A stretch of DNA of 39,907 bases. Origin: Collinsella sp. AF02-46-1. Its GTDB lineage: Bacteria; Actinomycetota; Coriobacteriia; Coriobacteriales; Coriobacteriaceae. The notes beneath the pieces were generated by a model. The model searched no databases. It worked only from the letters and a program-made list of their open reading frames with translations, and had not been told where the DNA came from. Positions 33,694 to 39,907 of the stretch are shown piece after piece; position 1 is the stretch's first letter, and each line of letters begins with the position of its first letter. The position numbers and the translations under genes were made by a program. Location: positions 1 to 39,907 of the forward strand of contig NZ_QSBV01000021.1 in NCBI RefSeq assembly GCF_003465825.1, written 5' to 3'.

Positions 33694-36165
33694 CTATAAA
33701 TGATAGTAACGATTCGCGGGTTCCCCGACGGTGAAGTTTGGATTCATATAAGGATCGCCTTCGACGTAATACTTAGCCCATCGATAGTTCATGTATGCGA
33801 CCTCTTTGTGGAAGCGAATCTGCTTCTCCGTATTGTTTTCAACTCCTCTAGAAATCGACTCGTAGTGATAGAGCTCGACTTCGGGTGTGTATACAATCAG
33901 GTCGTTGATCTCGCGTAGCTTTAAGCAAAAGTCAACATCATTAAATGCAACTTGAAGCTCTTCCGTGAAACCCCCGACTTTCTCATATTCGCTACGCTTG
34001 GTCATTATGCAAGCTGCAGTGACGGCGCTGAAGTCTTGTTGTGCATCGTTGAGTGCAAAGTATCCCCAGTTATCCCTTGGCATGCTTTGGCAAAGATGCC
34101 CTGCCACGCCGCCAGTGACGCATAAGCCCGCGTGCTGAATGGTGTTGTCGGGATAGTAGAGTTTTGCACCAACTGCGCCAACATCCTCACGTGCGCAGAT
34201 GCCAAGCATGGTTTCTATCCAATTGGGCGTAATTACCTCTGTATCGTTATTCAACAGTAAGAGATAGTTTCCTTTGGCGTGAGCAACGCCAAAGTTCATG
34301 AGCTTGGAGAAATTGAATTCGTGTTCCCAAGTTACAAGACGAACGATATCGGGATATTTTGCTTGCAACTTATCGTAATAATCGAACGTCGCCTTTTCTG
34401 TGCTGTTGTTTTCGATTATGACAAGCTCGAAATTGTCGTACGTTGATTTCTCAACAATTGACTTAATGCAGTTGTCCAGAATGTCGGCGTGGTCTTTAGT
34501 CGGAATGATAATCGACACGAGCGGATGGGAATCTGGCACGGCGTAGGTTACTTTATATGTAAAGGGGCGACGTGCCTGTTCGACCGTTGCGTTGAGCCCA
34601 AGCCTGTCCAAATGACTCTGGACCGCTTTGATACCTGCGATAGTGGCATACGGCTTGCTATCGGCATTTGCTGCGGTGGAGGTCTCGCTTAGGCGCCAGT
34701 GATATAGAACCTTTGCAACATGATGAACTTTCCTTGCCTTTTCCACGGCGCGGAGAGTCAGATTATGATCCTGTGCTCCATCGAACTCTTTCGTGTTCGG
34801 TTCTAGAGTGTCAAGCAGAGACTTACGGATGGTAAGCATATGGCAGATATAGTTATTGTTTCTGAGCAGATCGATATTGAAATCCGGCTTAAAGAACGGC
34901 TGCGCTAGCTTTCCATCGGGCATGAGTTTATCTTCATCACAATAAAGAAGATCGACGTCATTATTGTTTTCAATTGCCTCGGCATATGAGAACAGCAAGT
35001 CCGGTTCAAGAATGTCGTCATGGTCAAAGAAACAGACGAAATCACCCGAAGCGATGGCAACGCCGGCGTTTGTATTTTCGGAAATGCCCTTATTCTCGGT
35101 AAGGTTAATTGATTTAATTTTGTTGTCGTGGGCCGTCTCCTGCTCAACGCGAGCCTTTAATTCCTGATTGTCAGGACTCGCATTAACTAGGATGAGCTCC
35201 CAGTTTGCATAAGACTGGTTTTTTACAGATTCGGCCATATCGTTAAAGAATGAAATGGGCGTGTTGTAAAGAGGGACAATGATGCTGAACTTCGGAGCGC
35301 AGTCGAAGACGATTTTTCTCTGCTTCTCCAAAGCGCCGATGGTGGCCTTATGCTCCGTGAACCATTCGGGGTATTCAGGATCGAACTGCGCATGGGTAAA
35401 GAGGAAGTTGGTCTCCTCAAGAAGCAAGCCTAATTTATCGGGCGTTAAGCAGTCAAACGCACTGAATGATGGGTGATTTTGATCGTCAATAACAAAGTAG
35501 TAACGATCGAACGCCTTTGGCATGCGAATCGAGAGCTGCGTTTCAAGTTGCTTTTTCTCGGACGTAAATCCAACGCTTGTTACATTCGACCCGAAATTGA
35601 CGATGCTCAAATCAACTTCATTGAGGGCTCGATCGAGGCAACGCAGTTTGATTTTGGAGTCGTTACGATAAGGTGTTCTCACCGTGCACCTAAGGATATA
35701 GTCGCTTGAATCTTCGATGCACTGCCAAAAATCAATCGTTGCCATGTCAAACTCTGAAACGTCATCGTAGTTTCGGAGTTTGCTGCACATGTCAGGTTTA
35801 ATTTTGTAGTTAAGGCGCGACTCCCATTTGATGTTCTTGCAATTTAGCGAAAGGGAGTCGCTGCTCAGGGTGCGACCGTCTTGGCCGATTTCGCTAAACT
35901 CAATTTTGATGGCGCGAGCATCGGGATCGGGGATTACAAGGACGTATGAGTTCGAATCACAGCTATTGTCCCGGAATTTTAGGAGGGATAAAGGCAAGCA
36001 GCGGTTATCGTCTGTAGCCGCCTGGGCTCTTACGCTGGAGCCTTTATGGATGCCTTCAATCTTAAGCTGCTGGTAGATTTTCCAGTTTCCTCTGCATACT
36101 CCGGTTGTTTCGACTCGCATTGTTTGCCTTTCGTTTGTTGGACACTGCTCATTGTACTTTTTCAT
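33694..36165 (-). CDS. Large glycosyltransferase with two tandem GT2 domains
   Basis: The product is 823 residues. Residues 1-270 form a beta-rich region of the kind found N-terminal to rhamnan and O-antigen GT2 enzymes. The first GT2 domain starts at about 293 (FSIIVPLYNTP) and has VCFFDHDDILEPDLL as its metal site. The second starts near 545 (LVSIIIPTKDHADILDNC) with LLLLNNDTEVITPNW and VAFNDVDFCLKLRE. The arrangement resembles bifunctional polysaccharide-building enzymes that add two linkages in turn. Given rmlA and rmlB next door, rhamnose is a possible donor sugar, but this is inference. ATG 36165 follows GAGG by about seven bases; Met16 also has a GAAAGG site. It diverges from rmlA. Confidence 0.85.
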   Translation of the reverse strand: MKKYNEQCPTNERQTMRVETTGVCRGNWKIYQQLKIEGIHKGSSVRAQAATDDNRCLPLSLLKFRDNSCDSNSYVLVIPDPDARAIKIEFSEIGQDGRTLSSDSLSLNCKNIKWESRLNYKIKPDMCSKLRNYDDVSEFDMATIDFWQCIEDSSDYILRCTVRTPYRNDSKIKLRCLDRALNEVDLSIVNFGSNVTSVGFTSEKKQLETQLSIRMPKAFDRYYFVIDDQNHPSFSAFDCLTPDKLGLLLEETNFLFTHAQFDPEYPEWFTEHKATIGALEKQRKIVFDCAPKFSIIVPLYNTPISFFNDMAESVKNQSYANWELILVNASPDNQELKARVEQETAHDNKIKSINLTENKGISENTNAGVAIASGDFVCFFDHDDILEPDLLFSYAEAIENNNDVDLLYCDEDKLMPDGKLAQPFFKPDFNIDLLRNNNYICHMLTIRKSLLDTLEPNTKEFDGAQDHNLTLRAVEKARKVHHVAKVLYHWRLSETSTAANADSKPYATIAGIKAVQSHLDRLGLNATVEQARRPFTYKVTYAVPDSHPLVSIIIPTKDHADILDNCIKSIVEKSTYDNFELVIIENNSTEKATFDYYDKLQAKYPDIVRLVTWEHEFNFSKLMNFGVAHAKGNYLLLLNNDTEVITPNWIETMLGICAREDVGAVGAKLYYPDNTIQHAGLCVTGGVAGHLCQSMPRDNWGYFALNDAQQDFSAVTAACIMTKRSEYEKVGGFTEELQVAFNDVDFCLKLREINDLIVYTPEVELYHYESISRGVENNTEKQIRFHKEVAYMNYRWAKYYVEGDPYMNPNFTVGEPANRYYHL

Positions 36166-36321
36166 TTGTTGCCTCGCTAGAAATGCAGAAAGAGTTGCGT
36201 GTTTCTGCTGTCCGATTTAAATAAGAAGACGGGGAGGTTGCTGCCGGTGCGTATAATTTAATTAACTATGCATCTGTAATCAGCGGCTTTTGCTCAACGA
36301 TTGTCAATCGAGAGGATTTTT

Positions 36322-37221
36322 ATGAAAGGCATCATCCTCGCCGGCGGGTCCGGCACGCGCCTGTACCCGCTCACGCTCGTGACCTCCAAGCAGCTGCTGC
36401 CGGTCTACGACAAGCCCATGATCTACTACCCGCTTAGCACCCTCATGCTGGCGGGCATCCGGGACATCCTGGTCATCTCCACGCCGACCGACCTGCCCAA
36501 CTTCGAGCGCCTTCTCGGGGACGGCTCGCGCTACGGCGTGAACCTGTCCTACGCCGAGCAGCCGAGCCCCGACGGCCTGGCCCAGGCCTTCACCATCGGC
36601 GAGGACTTCATCGCCGGCGAGCCGTGCGCCCTGGTGCTCGGCGACAACATCTTCTACGGCAACGGCCTGTCGCGCCACCTGACGCGCGCCGTCCAGAACG
36701 CCGAGTCGGGCCGCGCCACGGTCTTCGGCTACCACGTGGACGACCCCGAGCGCTTCGGCGTCGTGGAGTTCGATGGGGAGGGCCGTGCCGTCTCCATCGA
36801 GGAGAAGCCCGCCGAGCCCAAGAGCTCCTACGCCGTCACCGGCCTGTACTTCTACCCGGGCGACGTGGCCGCCAAGGCGCATGGGGTCCAGCCCTCCGAG
36901 CGCGGCGAGCTGGAGATCACCGACCTCAACCGGATGTACCTGGAGGAGGGGACGCTCTCCGTCGTGACCCTCGGCCGCGGCTACGCGTGGCTCGACACCG
37001 GCACCATGGAGAGCCTCCACGAGGCCGCGGAGTTCGTCCGCGCCGTGGAGCACTCGCAGGACCTGCCGGTGTCCGTGCCCGAGGAGATCGCCTGGGAGAA
37101 CGGCTGGATCACGACAGCCGAGCTCGAGGAGGCGGCCAAGGCCTACGGCAAGTCGGTCTACGGCCAGCACCTGAAGAAGGTCGCCGCCGGCGAGATTGTC
37201 AACAGCCCGCGCGAGTACTAG
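36322..37221 (+). CDS. rfbA: Glucose-1-phosphate thymidylyltransferase RmlA
   Basis: The product is 299 residues, the usual RmlA length. [17 protein letters not shown] at 2-18 is the nucleotide-binding loop, [19 protein letters not shown] carries substrate contacts, [10 protein letters not shown] the catalytic Asp, and [19 protein letters not shown] and [16 protein letters not shown] complete the family pattern. It makes dTDP-glucose from glucose 1-phosphate and dTTP. ATG 36322 follows GAGAGGA by six bases. A TATAAT is at 36252-36257. The gene is strongly GC-rich in third positions, unlike the cluster genes to its left, and ends at a good terminator. RmlB follows only after two unrelated AT-rich genes. 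Confidence 0.97.
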   Translation: MKGIILAGGSGTRLYPLTLVTSKQLLPVYDKPMIYYPLSTLMLAGIRDILVISTPTDLPNFERLLGDGSRYGVNLSYAEQPSPDGLAQAFTIGEDFIAGEPCALVLGDNIFYGNGLSRHLTRAVQNAESGRATVFGYHVDDPERFGVVEFDGEGRAVSIEEKPAEPKSSYAVTGLYFYPGDVAAKAHGVQPSERGELEITDLNRMYLEEGTLSVVTLGRGYAWLDTGTMESLHEAAEFVRAVEHSQDLPVSVPEEIAWENGWITTAELEEAAKAYGKSVYGQHLKKVAAGEIVNSPREY

Positions 37222-37240
37222 CGTCTTCTTGCTTTCTTTT

Positions 37241-37271
37241 AGGGGCCACCGTTATCTGGTGGCCCCTTTCG
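37241..37271 (+). terminator. Rho-independent terminator after rmlA
   Basis: A perfect 10-bp stem (37241-37250 with 37258-37267) with 7-nt loop is followed by TTTCGTT. It implies rmlA is transcribed separately from the genes that follow. Confidence 0.9.
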
Positions 37272-37315
37272 TTATGATTACGGTGACCATATAGCCAATA
37301 TGATTGGGAGTGGAT

Positions 37316-37753
37316 GTGTTAAGCGTCTACTTTGGCGATATGCCAGAAGCGATTTACAACACAGCGACATATTTCAAAAACTCTTACCGGTCTTCTTGGA
37401 TCACGGACCCCTATGCGGTTTCGATAATTAAGGATGTCGACCGATCGGACGTTGTCTCCGAAAACGTCATCGAAAGCCCTGTGCTTGGGCCTATTTCGCC
37501 GCTCCAGCTTTCTGGTGGCGTGAAAACGTTGTTGCTTATGAAGTTCGATCGTAAGCATATTTTTAATGCTTCAACCTGTGGCGATAACTGTGCTAAGTGG
37601 ATTCTCGACATGGCGAAAGACCGCAAACTCGTTATCAACCTCTATCATGTGATGGACTTTGGTCGCGAGGACTTCAAAATCAAAGTCGTGAACAGCGGCA
37701 ACATCGCTCATAACATGGCTGAATTAATCCACGAGTCGATTCCGTACCTGTAG
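37316..37753 (+). CDS. DUF4869 domain-containing protein
   Basis: The product is 145 residues from GTG 37316, chosen because GGGAG ends five bases upstream and members of this family begin 'ML.vYFG', as MLSVYFGDMPEAIYNTATYF does here. The middle segment SPLQLSGGVKTLLLM and the NLYHVMDF block near the end fit DUF4869. Function is unknown. The next gene, a P-loop ATPase, starts ten bases after the stop, so they are co-translated. Composition is AT-rich compared with the flanking rml genes. Confidence 0.72.
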   Translation: MLSVYFGDMPEAIYNTATYFKNSYRSSWITDPYAVSIIKDVDRSDVVSENVIESPVLGPISPLQLSGGVKTLLLMKFDRKHIFNASTCGDNCAKWILDMAKDRKLVINLYHVMDFGREDFKIKVVNSGNIAHNMAELIHESIPYL

Positions 37754-37762
37754 GTGCTGCTT

Positions 37763-38737
37763 ATGAACGGTTCGCATCTCGTTAAGATTTCCCGCCGTAG
37801 GGGAACCAAGTATACATTCACTATTAAGCGGAATATCACTATCGTGCGCGGTAATAGCGGTACCGGCAAGACGACGCTGTTTGACATGGTCGCGGACTAT
37901 ATGCGTATGGGTGAGCAGTCGGGCGTTTCTCTGCAATGCGATTGTCCTTGCGTTGCCTTGACTGATTATGACTGGAGAAATCAGCTTTCGTCCGTTCATG
38001 ATTCGATTGTATTTGTCGACGAGGGCTTAAAAGAGATTCATTCCGATGTTTTTGTTCATCATGTATTGTATTCCTCGAACTACTTCGTGCTGATCTCAAG
38101 GGCTGACTTCCCCAATCTTCCGTATAGCGTGGATGAGATATACAAGATTAAGACGAGCGGAAAATACCATTCTTTCGTCCCTGTTTATCAAGATCGCGGG
38201 AATCACCGTTACGCTATTTCCCGGTCAGCGCCAAAGCAGGACTTTTCCATCCTTCTATGCGAGGACAGTAAGTCTGGTTTTCAGTTCTTTGAACGGCATT
38301 TCGCTGGCCGTGAGCTTAATTGTGCTTCGGCTATGACGAACAGCGCGATTTTGGGGTGGTTGGATCAGCATCTCGATGATCGCGTGTTTGTTGTTGCGGA
38401 CGGAGCGGCATTTGGGTGCCATGCGGACCGCGTCCTTAAGCTGCAAGACATTCATCGCGATACTGTTACGGTTTGTCTTCCCGAGTCATTCGAGTGGCTT
38501 CTGCTGAGCTCTGGCGTAATTTCAAGGTTAGATGTTAAGGCGGTTTTGGAAACCCCAGAAGCCTTTGTAAACAGTGAGAAGTTTAAAAGCTGGGAAGACT
38601 TCTTCTATAAGTACTTACGCGATAAAACTGGGAATTCGGTCTTCCGGTACGACAAAGACTGCATTCCGGAGGCGTTTTGTAGGGGAAGTAATTCTGCGAA
38701 GGTCATGGCTCTTATCGCATGCCGAAATGTCCGATAG
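37763..38737 (+). CDS. P-loop ATPase paired with DUF4869
   Basis: The product is 324 residues from ATG 37763, with AGG eight bases upstream. NITIVRGNSGTGKTTLFDMV holds a perfect Walker A; DSIVFVDEGLKEI looks like Walker B with Asp-Glu; YFVLISRADFPNLPYSVDEI resembles a sensor strand. The C-terminal half (FSILLCEDSKSGFQFFERHF, then VFVVADGAAFGCHADRVLKL) has a TOPRIM-like look with its E and DxA strings, though this is tentative. Together with DUF4869 it forms a two-gene unit inserted between rmlA and rmlB. Substrate and role are unknown; an OLD-like nuclease relation is one possibility. Confidence 0.6.
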   Translation: MNGSHLVKISRRRGTKYTFTIKRNITIVRGNSGTGKTTLFDMVADYMRMGEQSGVSLQCDCPCVALTDYDWRNQLSSVHDSIVFVDEGLKEIHSDVFVHHVLYSSNYFVLISRADFPNLPYSVDEIYKIKTSGKYHSFVPVYQDRGNHRYAISRSAPKQDFSILLCEDSKSGFQFFERHFAGRELNCASAMTNSAILGWLDQHLDDRVFVVADGAAFGCHADRVLKLQDIHRDTVTVCLPESFEWLLLSSGVISRLDVKAVLETPEAFVNSEKFKSWEDFFYKYLRDKTGNSVFRYDKDCIPEAFCRGSNSAKVMALIACRNVR

Positions 38738-38746
38738 TTTTGTTGA

Positions 38747-39832
<1,086 letters not shown>

Positions 39833-39874
39833 GCCCGGATTCCCGGACGTTTACCTTTTCGAGCGCCCCTCGCG

Positions 39875-39907
39875 GTGCCGCAGGGCATGGGGATGATCCT
39901 GCGGCAC
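39875..39907. repeat. 10-bp inverted repeat at the window edge
   Basis: GTGCCGCAGG (39875-39884) is inversely repeated at 39898-39907 with a 13-nt loop. It is probably the terminator after rmlB, but any T-tract would lie outside the window. Confidence 0.6.

Overview
The window reads as a variable chromosomal island of a Gram-positive bacterium, most likely a Coriobacteriia member such as Collinsella. This is inferred from GC-rich housekeeping-type rml genes set among AT-rich accessory genes, from many secreted proteins with choline-binding-type GW repeats, and from lic genes. No rRNA or tRNA gene was seen, so the taxonomy is tentative.

Region 1 (1-7.4 kb) is a patchwork resembling a defence island. 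It holds an Abi_2/AbiD-F HEPN protein followed by a possible small structured RNA, a frameshifted AAA-type ATPase, an array of six 17-bp palindromes at exact 29-bp spacing, a broken IS1595-like transposase, a DUF2971 protein, a protein with a HEPN-like KHDR signature, and a DUF4365 protein. Several short unrecognised fragments lie between them.

Region 2 (7.5-24.6 kb) is the main feature: a run of secreted proteins built from GW repeats with different C- or N-terminal domains (a His/Cys metal-site domain, NlpC/P60-like, GH25 muramidase, C39-like peptidase, NlpC/P60, L,D-transpeptidase). An 864-bp unit spanning the GH25/C39 gene boundary is present in three perfect tandem copies, giving two extra genes that encode only a signal peptide and GW repeats. 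The last two genes of the run each carry one in-frame stop before the catalytic domain.

Inside and beside this run are the phosphocholine genes: a LicB-type choline importer, a single protein fusing a winged helix, LicC-type cytidylyltransferase and LicA-type choline kinase, and a LicD-type phosphocholine transferase. Together they supply a pathway from external choline to phosphocholine-decorated surface glycan, next to the proteins expected to bind that decoration. A 19-bp palindrome between the lic fusion gene and a divergent GW-repeat gene is a candidate operator.

Region 3 (24.6-39.9 kb) is a surface polysaccharide cluster: a decayed GT4 gene behind licD, a Wzx-like flippase, an intact GT4 paralogue, GT2 enzymes, a GT2/DUF2304/DUF2142 set resembling a three-part membrane glycosylation system, a double GT2 protein, rmlA and rmlB. 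An AT-rich DUF4869 plus P-loop ATPase pair is lodged between rmlA and rmlB. rmlC and rmlD are not in the window.

Overall the island appears to make a surface glycan, decorate it with phosphocholine and deploy cell-wall enzymes that bind it, with clear signs of recent gene duplication, cassette exchange and gene death.
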